A stretch of DNA of 64,000 nt, taken from assembly GCF_004912135.1 (NCBI RefSeq), contig NZ_STGU01000001.1, positions 62,001-126,000 of the forward strand. Reading direction: 5' to 3'. The notes beneath the pieces are model-generated. The model saw only the letters and a program-made list of their open reading frames with translations. It was not told the DNA's origin and searched no databases. Positions 1 to 8,257 of the stretch are shown in pieces (position 1 is the stretch's first letter; the number at the start of each line of letters is the position of its first letter). The stretch is from Rhizobium rosettiformans W3. Lineage in GTDB: Bacteria; Pseudomonadota; Alphaproteobacteria; Rhizobiales; Rhizobiaceae. A program made the translations under genes and the position numbers.

Positions 1-460
1 AGATGTCCGATTCAGCGTTGAGCGTGATGAGGTAGGGCTCCACCACGACACCCGATGTGTTGTTCTCGATATGGCCGAGCAGGCTGTAGTGGTGACCGGC
101 GCGGGTTCCGCGTCTCTCCAGATTGACCCCTTCACCCGCCTTCACGAAACTTGCCGATTTCGGCTCCTCGAAGCCACGGAAGAAGGCGGTGATCGGCATG
201 CCCAGTGCCTTCGACAGCGCCTGAAGCGTGGTCAGCGAAGGCGAGATGTTGCCGTTCTCGATCTTCGAGAGCATGCCGACCGACATGCCAGTCGCAGCAG
301 CGAGGTCTGCCACAGTGATACCGAGTTTCTTGCGATAGGTGCGCACCTCGTGGCCGATCGCCATTTCGAGATTGTTGGCGCGAGGCTCACGAACGGCATG
401 AGGATCCTGCGTCAGTGCAGGCTTCGAAGCACCGGGCGCTGTCTTGGTCTTCTTGGCCAT
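1..460 (-). CDS. XRE-family regulator with C-terminal cupin domain (partial, cut by left edge)
   Basis: Reading inward from an ATG at 460, the frame is open to the window edge (about 153 codons). A lambda-repressor-type helix-turn-helix spans roughly residues 35-90 (TVADLAAATGMSVGMLSKIE, then SPSLTTLQALSKALG). The start of a cupin-like segment follows (GHHYSLLGHIENN). A perfect AGGAGGA Shine-Dalgarno lies just upstream of the ATG. XRE-cupin proteins are small-molecule-responsive repressors or activators. It is co-directional with and 81 bp downstream of the YeiH-type exporter, so it may control that operon, but the ligand cannot be read from the sequence. The C-terminus is missing. Confidence 0.85.
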   Translation of the reverse strand, partial: MAKKTKTAPGASKPALTQDPHAVREPRANNLEMAIGHEVRTYRKKLGITVADLAAATGMSVGMLSKIENGNISPSLTTLQALSKALGMPITAFFRGFEEPKSASFVKAGEGVNLERRGTRAGHHYSLLGHIENNTSGVVVEPYLITLNAESDI

Positions 461-541
461 AAATCCTCCTCACACTCCGCCAACGTCACCCGATGCCTTA
501 GCGGATTCTGCGCGTCAGCCCAATGCTCCGCTATCCGTTCG

Positions 542-1588
542 TCACAGGCCGACGAAGACCAGAACAGCCAGAACAAGTGCCGCCAGGAAGACGGTGTCGG
601 CAACCAACAGGCCGATTGCGCGTCCGCCGATCTTGAACACTTCCGGCAGGGAGGTCTTGACGCCGACGGCTGCGATGGCGACGAGCAGCGCCCAGCGCGA
701 GATCATGCCGGCCCATTCTCCGACTAGGGGCGGGATGCTGACCAGCGAGTTCAGGGCAGCGAGCAGAAGGAAGGCGACCACGAAGCCGGGCAAGAGGGGC
801 GGACGCTTGACGTCGCCGGACACCGTGCGGCGGAAGGCGAGGGCGGCGACCAGCACGACGGGTGCCAGCATGGTGACGCGGATGAGCTTCACGAAAACAG
901 CCGTTTCGCCTGCCGGTACCGAGACGGAGAAACCGGCACCGGCGACCTGAGCGACGTCATGAATGGTCGAGCCCAGGAAGATCCCTGTCTGGTGGTCGTC
1001 GAGTCCGGCGAGGCTTGCCAGGATCGGGTAGAAGATCATGGCGAGTGTCGACAGCATCGTCACGCCGATGACGGTGAAGACCATTTGCTGGTCGGCTTCT
1101 TTGCTCCGGTTGCCCAATGTCGCGGAGATCGCCAGTGCCGCCGAGGCGCCACAGATAGCGACCGCACCGCCGGTGAGCACGCCGAACTGCGTGCCCTGTC
1201 CTGAGAGGCGCGAGGCGAGAATGCCGAAGAGGATGGTGAGCAGAACCGCGCCGACGATCATGGCAATGACGGCAGCACCCAGTTCCGCAAACATCGCAAC
1301 ACTGACGCGCAACCCGAGCAGCGCGATGCCGAGCCTCAGCACCGTGCGCGAGGCGAAGTCGAGACCAGCAGCCGTCTTCGGGTCTTCTGCCAGAAAGTGC
1401 AGAGCGAGGCCAATCAGGATGGCGAGCAACATCGCTGGTGCGCCATAGTGTTCCGACAGAAAGGCCGACGCCAGAGCGATCAGGACGGTGACGGACAGGC
1501 CCGGAAACAAGGTCTGCCAGCGCTCACGCATGGTCATGGGGCGGCTGTCTCGCTCTAGCTCGGGCGAGGCAGTGGACGGATCTGGCAT
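542..1588 (-). CDS. YeiH-family putative sulfate/sulfite exporter
   Basis: This is a 348-residue polytopic inner-membrane protein of the YeiH/UPF0324 (Cons_hypoth698) family. It shows about ten hydrophobic helices and the family segments GLALHFLAEDPKTAAGLDFA, GGAVAICGASAALA and STIHDVAQVAGAG. I chose the ATG at 1588 because AGAGGTG precedes it; the frame is open 29 codons further upstream but without a ribosome site. YeiH proteins are annotated as sulfate exporters and linked to sulfite tolerance. Its place downstream of a TRAP importer and a desulfonating monooxygenase set suggests export of the released sulfite or sulfate. That role is inference. Confidence 0.85.
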   Translation of the reverse strand: MPDPSTASPELERDSRPMTMRERWQTLFPGLSVTVLIALASAFLSEHYGAPAMLLAILIGLALHFLAEDPKTAAGLDFASRTVLRLGIALLGLRVSVAMFAELGAAVIAMIVGAVLLTILFGILASRLSGQGTQFGVLTGGAVAICGASAALAISATLGNRSKEADQQMVFTVIGVTMLSTLAMIFYPILASLAGLDDHQTGIFLGSTIHDVAQVAGAGFSVSVPAGETAVFVKLIRVTMLAPVVLVAALAFRRTVSGDVKRPPLLPGFVVAFLLLAALNSLVSIPPLVGEWAGMISRWALLVAIAAVGVKTSLPEVFKIGGRAIGLLVADTVFLAALVLAVLVFVGL

Positions 1589-1651
1589 GGAACACCTCTG
1601 ATGGGATCGCCCGGCGAATGATGGCATGGATGATGCCAAGGGCGGCGGGAT

Positions 1652-1678
1652 GGGATGCGCGGGGTGACCGCGCATCCC
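1652..1678 (-). other. Intergenic hairpin between TRAP dctP and yeiH
   Basis: An 11-bp perfect inverted repeat (GGGATGCGCGG / CCGCGCATCCC, 5-nt loop) lies between the dctP stop and the exporter gene. No U-tract follows on the minus strand. It is more likely an mRNA-stabilising or partial-termination element that sets high dctP relative to downstream genes than a full terminator. Confidence 0.5.
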
Positions 1679-1686
1679 CCTAATTA

Positions 1687-2742
1687 TCAGTTCAAATCGG
1701 CTGCGCGCTCTGCGTCAACCTTCTTCTGCGCATCGGCAACTGCCGCCGTGAAGAGATCGAAGACTTCTGCGCCACCGGTCACGTTCGCCTTGAACCAGTC
1801 GAAGACAGGAGCGACGGCTGTCTTGAAGGCTTCCTTTTCTTCGGCGGTCGGCACATAGATCTCGCCGCCGGCCTTGGCGAAGTCCTGGTAGGCAGCGATT
1901 TCCTTGCGCTTCGGCGAGGCGAAGGTTGCCTGCTGGAGGGCGGCAAAGCCGTCAACCACGACCTGCTTCTGTTCCGGCGTCAGAGCCTGGAAACGATCGT
2001 TCGACATCCACCAGAAGGCGCCCATGTAGCTGTGACCATCGAGCGTCAGGTGCTTGAGGCCTGCATCCGGAAACTTCATCGACATGATGTCGGTGATGCC
2101 GTTGGCAGTGCCCTCGACCACGCCGGTCTGCAGCGAGGTGAAGAGTTCCGGCCACGGGATCGGGGTCGGTGCGGCACCAACGGCGGTTGCAACCTGCTGC
2201 GGCAGGTCGGCCGGCACGGTGCGCATCTTCAGACCCTTCAGATCGTCAGGCGACTTCACCGTCTTCTGCGTGTTGGCATAGTTGCGCCAGCCGCCGGTGT
2301 TGCCGATGGTCATCAGGCGGATCTTGTTGTCGCTGTCGGCCAGCGCCTTTTCACGCAGCTTGCGGGTAAAGTCACCCGTCAGCACCGTCTCGGCCACGCG
2401 GTCGTCGCTCATCAGGTAAGGCAGGTCGAGAACCTGGATGTAGGGGAAAAGGCCGGCAGCACCACCCGACGTGGAGATGTAGATGTCGATCGAGCCGTCG
2501 GCGACGCCCTGAAGGCATTCCTCGCCGGTGGCGCAAAGCTGGGTGCCGATGAAGAGTTCGACGGCGATCGCACCATTCGAGGCGTTCTCGACATAGTTCT
2601 TGAACACGACGAGGCCGTCATAGTCCTCGTCGTTCTCGTTGGAGTTTGCGGTGGCGCGAAGCGTGATGTCTGCCGCCTGTGCGACACCGGTGATGGTGAG
2701 CGCGCTGGCCAGCAGCAAGGTTTTCAACATGGACTTGAGCAT
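1687..2742 (-). CDS. TRAP transporter solute-binding protein (DctP family)
   Basis: A 351-residue periplasmic binding protein. A Sec signal peptide covers residues 1-23 (cleavage VAQA/ADIT). The body has DctP-family signatures: VFKNYVE, the QGVADGSIDIY loop, the conserved NTGGWRNYANT region with its arginine, and GTANGITDIMSM. GGGAGG precedes the ATG. It would deliver an anionic substrate to the DctQM permease. It is the third gene of a Q-M-P operon and lies close to sulfonate-type oxidative enzymes, so the ligand may be a sulfonated sugar, but the binding-site sequence alone does not identify it. Confidence 0.92.
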   Translation of the reverse strand: MLKSMLKTLLLASALTITGVAQAADITLRATANSNENDEDYDGLVVFKNYVENASNGAIAVELFIGTQLCATGEECLQGVADGSIDIYISTSGGAAGLFPYIQVLDLPYLMSDDRVAETVLTGDFTRKLREKALADSDNKIRLMTIGNTGGWRNYANTQKTVKSPDDLKGLKMRTVPADLPQQVATAVGAAPTPIPWPELFTSLQTGVVEGTANGITDIMSMKFPDAGLKHLTLDGHSYMGAFWWMSNDRFQALTPEQKQVVVDGFAALQQATFASPKRKEIAAYQDFAKAGGEIYVPTAEEKEAFKTAVAPVFDWFKANVTGGAEVFDLFTAAVADAQKKVDAERAADLN

Positions 2743-2765
2743 TGTGGTTCCTCCCTGTTCTCAAG

Positions 2766-4055
2766 TTAGTCGACGAAGCCCGCGAGGCGCGGGAGCGTGA
2801 GGGTCAAGGCCGGGAAATAGGTGATCAGGAAGATCACGACGATTTCCGCCGCCAGGAATGGCAAGGTGGCCCTGGCAATCGTTTCAACCTTCAGACCTGA
2901 GACCGAAGACGAGACGAAGAGTACCAGGCCCATGGGTGGGGTTAGAAGACCGACGGTCAGATTGACCGCCATGATGATGGCGAAGTGGACGGAATCGACA
3001 CCCATCTGGGTGAAGATTGGTCCAAGGATCGGGCCGAGGATGATGATCGCGGGACCCGCATCCAGGAACATGCCGACGACGAAGAGCAGAAGGTTGATCA
3101 GCAGCAACAGGACCAGCGGGTTTTCGCTGAGGCTCAGAATGATCGAAGCAAGCAGTTCCGGCGTGTGCGACAGGCTTGCGACCGTCTTGAAGGCCATGGC
3201 CGCGCCGACCAATAGAAGGACGACCGCCGAGGTCATGGCAGCCCGCATCAGGATCTTCGGCATATCGCCGATCTTCAGCGTGCGCAGAACGAAGAGGCCA
3301 ATGAAGATCGCATAACCGACCGCTACGGCCGAGGCTTCCGTCGGCGTGAAGATGCCGCCGAGAATGCCGCCCATGATGATGACGGGGGTCATCAACGGCC
3401 AGAAGGCGTTGAGGCTGGCGCGTCCACGTTCCGGCCAGGTGGCCCGGGTCGTTGCCGCTGGCAGGTTCTCGCGATCGGCAAGCAGGTAGACGATCACCAT
3501 CAGGCTGAGGCCGATCAGGATGCCGGGGACGATGCCGGCCAGGAACAGTGCCGCAACGCTCTCGCCCATCACATAGGCATAGATAATCATGATGCCGGAT
3601 GGCGGGATGATCGGGCCGATGATCGATGAGGCGGCGGTGACGGCGGTGGCGAAACGTCTCGTGTAGCCCTGCTTCTCCATGGCCGGGATCAGCATGGATC
3701 CCAACGCTGACACGTCCGCCACCGCAGAACCTGAAAGACCGGCAAACAGCATCGAGGAGAGGATGTTGACGTGGGCAAGGCCGCCGCGCAGGTGGCCGAT
3801 CAGCGCCTGGGCGAATTCCACCAGGCGCGTGGTGATGCCGGCCCGGTTCATCAGCTCACCCGCCAGCATGAAGAAGGGGATGGCCATCAGCGGGAAGCTG
3901 TCCATACCGTTATAGACATTGCGATAGAGAAGAACGATGTCGCGTTCCTGGCCGTTCAGCCAGAGGAGAATGCCGGGCGCTGCAATCAGGCCGAATACGA
4001 TCGGGAAACCGAGCAGCAGGAGAACCATGAACAGGGGCAGGAAAAGGGTCAGCAT
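2766..4055 (-). CDS. TRAP transporter large permease (DctM family)
   Basis: A DctM-type membrane subunit of 429 residues with twelve or more hydrophobic segments. Family hallmarks include GLSGSAVADVSALGSMLIP and IIPPSGIMIIYA in the N-terminal half and LTPPMGLVLFVSS near the C-terminus. It catalyses ion-gradient-driven uptake in complex with DctQ and the DctP protein. The ATG at 4055 overlaps the dctQ stop as TGATG; a GTG one codon earlier is also possible. The gene is followed after 23 bp by dctP, so the three form one transcription unit. Confidence 0.93.
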   Translation of the reverse strand: MLTLFLPLFMVLLLLGFPIVFGLIAAPGILLWLNGQERDIVLLYRNVYNGMDSFPLMAIPFFMLAGELMNRAGITTRLVEFAQALIGHLRGGLAHVNILSSMLFAGLSGSAVADVSALGSMLIPAMEKQGYTRRFATAVTAASSIIGPIIPPSGIMIIYAYVMGESVAALFLAGIVPGILIGLSLMVIVYLLADRENLPAATTRATWPERGRASLNAFWPLMTPVIIMGGILGGIFTPTEASAVAVGYAIFIGLFVLRTLKIGDMPKILMRAAMTSAVVLLLVGAAMAFKTVASLSHTPELLASIILSLSENPLVLLLLINLLLFVVGMFLDAGPAIIILGPILGPIFTQMGVDSVHFAIIMAVNLTVGLLTPPMGLVLFVSSSVSGLKVETIARATLPFLAAEIVVIFLITYFPALTLTLPRLAGFVD

Positions 4056-4645
4056 CACTCGGCCCCCAGCCCGCCGAGGGAGGCCACCGGCTCTAGCGAC
4101 TTCTTATGTCCGGAAAGCTCGATCAGGCTGCGCAGGATGAGCTCGATGTTGACCACGAACATCATGGTCACACCCGTCGCCAGCGATGCCATCATCCAGC
4201 CGCGCGGTACCTTCATCCAGGTGCTGAGGTCGAGAGAGGTGGGGACGGCAATTGCCGGCATGGCGAAACGCCCGCCGAGTCCGGTTACCTCCGCCCAGCC
4301 GATGCGCATGCCGACGTATAGCAGCACGATCGAGAGCACTAGGAACAGCAGGGCAATAAGGCTGCCCACCATGCGCGGGAAGATGTCGAGAACCATGGTG
4401 ATGGCCACGAAGCCGCCCTGGCGGAACGCCGTCGGCACCATCAGACCGGTCATCCAGAGCATCAGGAAACGGGCAGCTTCCTCACTCCAGGGAAGGGCGT
4501 TGCCTAGGATGTAGCGGAAGAAGACCTGTATCAGGATGAAAACGAGCATGATGCCAAGGGCACTGGCCCCCAGCCATAGTCCGACCGTCAGCACGGCGGC
4601 ATTCAGCCGGCCGAGCAGATTGGTCAGGTTCGAAAGTGCCTTCAT
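4055..4645 (-). CDS. TRAP transporter small permease (DctQ family)
   Basis: A 196-residue protein with four predicted transmembrane helices, typical of DctQ. The conserved FFRYILGNALPWSEEAARFLMLW segment is recognisable around residues 45-65 (shown here split: FFRYILGNALPW and SEEAARFLMLW). It opens the TRAP operon and is translationally coupled to dctM. A 193-bp gap separates it from the flavin reductase upstream, so the transporter may have its own promoter. The high-affinity importer type implies an acid or other anionic substrate present at low concentration. Confidence 0.92.
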   Translation of the reverse strand: MKALSNLTNLLGRLNAAVLTVGLWLGASALGIMLVFILIQVFFRYILGNALPWSEEAARFLMLWMTGLMVPTAFRQGGFVAITMVLDIFPRMVGSLIALLFLVLSIVLLYVGMRIGWAEVTGLGGRFAMPAIAVPTSLDLSTWMKVPRGWMMASLATGVTMMFVVNIELILRSLIELSGHKKSLEPVASLGGLGAE

Positions 4646-4838
4646 GTCTCCACCCGTTACTTGTCATCGGTCAATTCGGCGCAACTATCGAAGACTCTTG
4701 CCCGCCGCGCAAACACGGCTGTTCCCCTTTCAGGTCCGCGGGGAGTAATTTCCTCCTTGCGGACTTGTTCCGGATCGTCCTCGATCGTTCCGCCGCAGCA
4801 TGTGTTTCATGCCGCCGACGACCTCCTCCCATTGCGTC
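4646..4838. other. Intergenic gap between flavin reductase and TRAP operon
   Basis: 193 bp without a credible gene. Overlapping frames here have no ribosome site or recognisable product. It may hold a promoter for dctQMP, but I see no clear operator or terminator. Confidence 0.4.
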
Positions 4839-5357
4839 TCAGACGGCGAAGCGTCCGAACCGTCCCCCTGAGAAGCACAGCGGTTCTCCCTGCCGATGTG
4901 CAACCCTTAGCACCTTGCCGATGATGATCGTGTGATCACCGGCGTCATGTTGCGCCTGCTCGGCGCATTCGAAACGGGCCAGCGTGCCCGGCAGAACCGG
5001 CACGCCTTCGTCGTTGAACCTGACGTCGATCCCGTCAAAGCCGCTGCCGCCACGGGTGAAGGCAGCACTCAGATGGTCCTGATCTGCGCTCAGCACGTGG
5101 ATCGCGAAATGCCGGGCGCCCGTGAAGGCACCGTACCTGGACGAGCTCTTGGCCGGCGACCAGAGGACCAGCGGCGGGTCCAGCGACACCGAGGCAAAGC
5201 TGTTGACCGTCATGCCGATGGGGCCGTCTGCGGTCATTGCCGTCACCACGGTCACACCGGTGGTGAAGCTTCCAAGCGCATTACGATAGGCGCGATGGTT
5301 GTCCGCCTCCGGAATAAAGACGGCTTCCAAGGCATGAATGTCATTGGCTGCCATCAT
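4839..5357 (-). CDS. NAD(P)H:flavin oxidoreductase (SmoA-like), monooxygenase partner
   Basis: A 172-residue member of the flavin reductase-like (FMN-binding split barrel) family. Visible motifs are GSFTTGVTVVTA, GMTVNSFASVSLDPPLVLWS and the C-terminal GRFG. It supplies reduced FMN to two-component monooxygenases. The ATG at 5357 overlaps the stop of the aldo/keto reductase (TGATG) and has GGGAGGTCG upstream; the longer open frame to 5624 is out-of-frame noise inside the neighbour. Coupling to an LLM monooxygenase and an aldo/keto reductase matches the smoA-smoB-smoC order of the sulfoquinovose monooxygenase pathway. The symbol is withheld because the substrate is inferred. Confidence 0.85.
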   Translation of the reverse strand: MMAANDIHALEAVFIPEADNHRAYRNALGSFTTGVTVVTAMTADGPIGMTVNSFASVSLDPPLVLWSPAKSSSRYGAFTGARHFAIHVLSADQDHLSAAFTRGGSGFDGIDVRFNDEGVPVLPGTLARFECAEQAQHDAGDHTIIIGKVLRVAHRQGEPLCFSGGRFGRFAV

Positions 5358-6250
5358 CAGGCGACCTCCCGACCGATCGCGAGCGTGTAAAGTTCGAACC
5401 AGGTCTGGCGGTCCATCTCGACCTTGGTGGCGTCGGCAATCTTTGTAATGCGGTCGAGCGAATTGGTGCCCATGACCGGAAGGATCGTCGCCGGATGACG
5501 CAGCAGCCATGCTGTTGCGACCGCAGTCTCGTCTACGCCGTGCTCTGCGCCGATCCGCTTCAGGGCTGCGAGGAGTTCCGGCTTCGAGCCGTCCAGCAGA
5601 CGCCCGCCACCGAGCGGCGACCATGCCATGGGCGGCACCATGCGCTCCTGCAGATAAGCAAGGTCGCCGTTCACAAAGCTATCGGTCGCGAGCAGGCTCA
5701 TCTCGATCTGGTTGGTGACGAGGTTGTTCTCCATCGACGACTGCAGGAGCGAGAAGTCCCAGGGCCGGAAGTTGGAGACGCCGACGGCGCGCACCTTGCC
5801 GGAGGCGACCAGCGCGTCGAGAGCCGGGCCGGTTTCGTCGGGATCGATCAGCGGATCGGGGCGATGGATCAGCAGCAGGTCGACATGGTCGGTGCCCATG
5901 TCGGTGAGCGAGGCTTCGACCGAGGCGGTGATGTGAGCCGCCGACGTATCGTAGTACTTGACGCGGGCTGCCGAATGGCGACCGACCGGGGCGACGATAT
6001 CGCATTTGGTGACGATCTCGAGCTTGTCGCGCAGGCCGGGCGCGGCCTTCAGGGCGTTGCCGAGGATCGCTTCGGCGGTATAGCCACCATAGATGTCGGC
6101 CTGATCCATGGTCGTGATGCCCTGAGCAAGGCAGGCCTCGATCTTGGCCTGCACATGCTTCGGCGAGGTGTCGGCATCGTCGCCGATGCGCCACATGCCG
6201 TAAACGAGGCGGCTGAAGGTGAGGTCAGGGGTAAGATTGACGCGCTGCAT
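5357..6250 (-). CDS. Aldo/keto reductase (SmoB-like, candidate 6-oxo-glucose reductase)
   Basis: A 297-residue TIM-barrel NADP-dependent reductase. The catalytic tetrad is readable as Asp49, Tyr54 (QADIYGGYT), Lys82 (IVTKCD) and His129 (LLIHRPDP). The NADP-binding end is present (MGTNSLDRI). The ATG at 6250 overlaps the stop of the LLM gene (TGATG). In the Smo pathway an enzyme of this family reduces 6-oxo-glucose, formed by desulfonation of sulfoquinovose, to glucose. The same gene company here supports that role. Other aldehyde or ketone substrates cannot be excluded from sequence. Confidence 0.85.
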   Translation of the reverse strand: MQRVNLTPDLTFSRLVYGMWRIGDDADTSPKHVQAKIEACLAQGITTMDQADIYGGYTAEAILGNALKAAPGLRDKLEIVTKCDIVAPVGRHSAARVKYYDTSAAHITASVEASLTDMGTDHVDLLLIHRPDPLIDPDETGPALDALVASGKVRAVGVSNFRPWDFSLLQSSMENNLVTNQIEMSLLATDSFVNGDLAYLQERMVPPMAWSPLGGGRLLDGSKPELLAALKRIGAEHGVDETAVATAWLLRHPATILPVMGTNSLDRITKIADATKVEMDRQTWFELYTLAIGREVA

Positions 6251-7407
6251 CAGCGACGAACTCCATTTCCGAGAGGTGTGGCGGGCATTTCCGCGGGAAC
6301 GCGGCCATAGGCGTGGGGTAGCGAGACGGTCTTCAGTTGCGGCAGAATCTTGGTGCCGAAATGAACTGCCTCGTCGATATGCGGGTAACCCGACAGGATG
6401 AAGGCGCGAATGCCCATTTTCCGGTACTCTTCCAGCTCCGAGAGGATCTGGTCGGTCGAGCCGACAAGGGCCGCACCACAGCCGGAGCGGGCGCGGCCGA
6501 TGCCGGTCCACATGTGCGGTTCGATATAGCCGAACTGGTCGGCGAGTTCGCGGGCCCGGGCCTGATGGGCGACACCCAGCGAAATCGAGTCATGCGCGCG
6601 ATCACGGATGAGCTTGCCGTATTCGTCGTCGAGCTTCGAGACGATGTATTCGGCGTATTCGCGCGCTTCCTTTTCGGTGTCGCGAACGATCATGTGTACG
6701 CGCAGGCCGTAATCCAGTGTCCGGCCATGGGCTTCGGCGCGCGCATGCACGGCCTTCATCCGCTCGGCGAGCTGCTCCTTTTTCTCCGGCCACATCAGGT
6801 AGACGTCGCATTGCGCGCCGCAGAGCTCGAGAGCATCGGGTGAGTAGCCGCCGAAGTAGAGCAGAGGGCCGCCATTCTGCTGGTAGGGGCGGGCGGGTTC
6901 GGTTGAGACGCCCTTGAACTGGTAGACTTCGCCCTCGTGATCGATGGTGTCCCGCGTCCATGCCTGGCGCAGGATCTCGACCACCTCGTGGCTGCGCTTG
7001 TAGCGGAAGGCGCTATCGGCGACTTCGCCCGGAAAATCCGAGCTGATGACGTTCAGCGTCAGACGGCCCTTGAGCATGTGGTCGAGGGTCGCGACCGTGC
7101 GCGCCAGCATGATCGGCTGCATCTCGCCGCAGCGAATGGCGGCCAGCATGTTGATCTTGGATGTGATCGGGGCGCAACCGGCCACGAAGCTCAGCGTGTC
7201 CTGGCCAACCTGGTACGAGGACGGGCAGAGGATGTTACGGAAACCGAGCTGCTCGGCCTTTTGCACGATGTCGGAGCAGTGTTCCCAGCTCGAGCGGAGT
7301 GCGCCGTCAGGCACGCCGAGGAACTGATAATCGTCAGAGCAGAGTGCTGCAAACCACGACACTTCCGCGCCATCGAGATCGGCTGATGTGACGGGCACGA
7401 CAGTCAT
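6250..7407 (-). CDS. LLM-class flavin-dependent monooxygenase (SmoC/SsuD-like)
   Basis: A 385-residue bacterial-luciferase-like TIM-barrel monooxygenase closest in layout to alkanesulfonate monooxygenases. Visible features are SWFAALCSDDYQFLG at the N-terminus, AAIRCGEMQPIMLARTVATL, LNVISSDFPGE and the C-terminal SGYPHIDEAVHFG. It would use FMNH2 and O2 to cleave a C-S bond, releasing sulfite and an aldehyde. I start it at the ATG at 7407, preceded by GGAGACC, rather than 14 codons upstream. It is the first gene of the leftward operon with the aldo/keto and flavin reductases. The candidate substrate is sulfoquinovose, from operon composition. Confidence 0.85.
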   Translation of the reverse strand: MTVVPVTSADLDGAEVSWFAALCSDDYQFLGVPDGALRSSWEHCSDIVQKAEQLGFRNILCPSSYQVGQDTLSFVAGCAPITSKINMLAAIRCGEMQPIMLARTVATLDHMLKGRLTLNVISSDFPGEVADSAFRYKRSHEVVEILRQAWTRDTIDHEGEVYQFKGVSTEPARPYQQNGGPLLYFGGYSPDALELCGAQCDVYLMWPEKKEQLAERMKAVHARAEAHGRTLDYGLRVHMIVRDTEKEAREYAEYIVSKLDDEYGKLIRDRAHDSISLGVAHQARARELADQFGYIEPHMWTGIGRARSGCGAALVGSTDQILSELEEYRKMGIRAFILSGYPHIDEAVHFGTKILPQLKTVSLPHAYGRVPAEMPATPLGNGVRR

Positions 7408-7454
7408 TGAGGTCTCCTCCAAGGCTCCAACTTTCCTCTTGCCTAACACCCGAT

Positions 7455-7468
7455 TTGATGTAGATCAA
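7455..7468. promoter_or_regulatory. FNR/FixK-type box or GntR operator in divergent promoter
   Basis: TTGATGTAGATCAA is a perfect inverted repeat matching the Fnr/FixK consensus TTGAT-N4-ATCAA. It lies between the leftward monooxygenase operon and the rightward GntR gene. A further ATCAA at 7475-7479 extends the pattern, so GntR binding is the alternative reading. Confidence 0.5.
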
Positions 7469-7518
7469 TAGTGTATCAATTTTTTCTCAGCGATACCGAA
7501 GTGCCACAGAACCCCGCG

Positions 7519-8220
7519 ATGCAGCCCCCCGGCAGCCTTCCGATCTATGTCCAGATCACCGAACTCCTGGTGCGCGACATCGCGGCAGGGCGGCTGATCG
7601 ATGGCGAAAAGCTGCCGCCTGAGCGAGACATGGCGGAAGAGCTCGGGATTGCAGTCGGGACCCTGCGCAAGGCGCTCGCGGAGCTGCAGAACCGCGGGCT
7701 GCTGGAGCGGATCCAGGGCTCCGGCAATTACGTGCGGGCAATCTCCGATCCGAAGTCGGTCTATGCGATGTTCCGTCTGGAACTTCTCGGTGGCGGCGGA
7801 CTTCCGACGGCGGAGATCCTCACCATCGATCGCTTGGCAAAGCCTGCAGACCTGCCGGCCTTCGGCACGTCCGGCGAAGCACACCGGATCCGCCGTCTGC
7901 GGCGTCTTTCGGGGAAGCCTGCGGCGCTTGAGGAGATCTGGCTCGACGGCTCCTATATCGAGACCATCGATCCCGAGGCCGTGTCGGAATCCCTCTATCT
8001 CTTCTACCGCACCAAGCTCTCGCTCTGGATCGCCCGCGCGGAGGACCAGATCGGTCTCGATGCCGTGCCCGACTGGGCGCCCGCAGTCTTTGGCCAGAAG
8101 GCCGGAGCACCGATCGTTCATATCCAGCGCATCAGCCAGGACCAGGAGGGTTTTCGCGCAGAAGTGTCGCGGACCTGGCTCGACCATACCGTCGCGCGCT
8201 ACGTCGCGCGGCTGAAATGA
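7519..8220 (+). CDS. GntR-family transcriptional regulator (HutC/FadR-like with UTRA domain)
   Basis: An N-terminal winged helix (PIYVQITELLVRDIAAGRL, then KLPPERDMAEELGIAVGTLRKAL and GSGNYV) occupies residues about 8-75 of 233. A UTRA-type ligand domain follows, with the typical HRIRRLRRLSGKPAALEEIWL. I use the ATG at 7519. A GTG at 7471 in the same frame would add 16 residues, but no start has a clear ribosome site and the earlier one abuts the palindrome at 7455. It is divergent from the monooxygenase operon and just upstream of the Gfo/Idh gene, so it is the likely local regulator, perhaps sensing the sugar substrate. Confidence 0.85.
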   Translation: MQPPGSLPIYVQITELLVRDIAAGRLIDGEKLPPERDMAEELGIAVGTLRKALAELQNRGLLERIQGSGNYVRAISDPKSVYAMFRLELLGGGGLPTAEILTIDRLAKPADLPAFGTSGEAHRIRRLRRLSGKPAALEEIWLDGSYIETIDPEAVSESLYLFYRTKLSLWIARAEDQIGLDAVPDWAPAVFGQKAGAPIVHIQRISQDQEGFRAEVSRTWLDHTVARYVARLK

Positions 8221-8257
8221 CAGGGACGCGAGAGGCGGCCCAACTCAGGAGGAAAGA

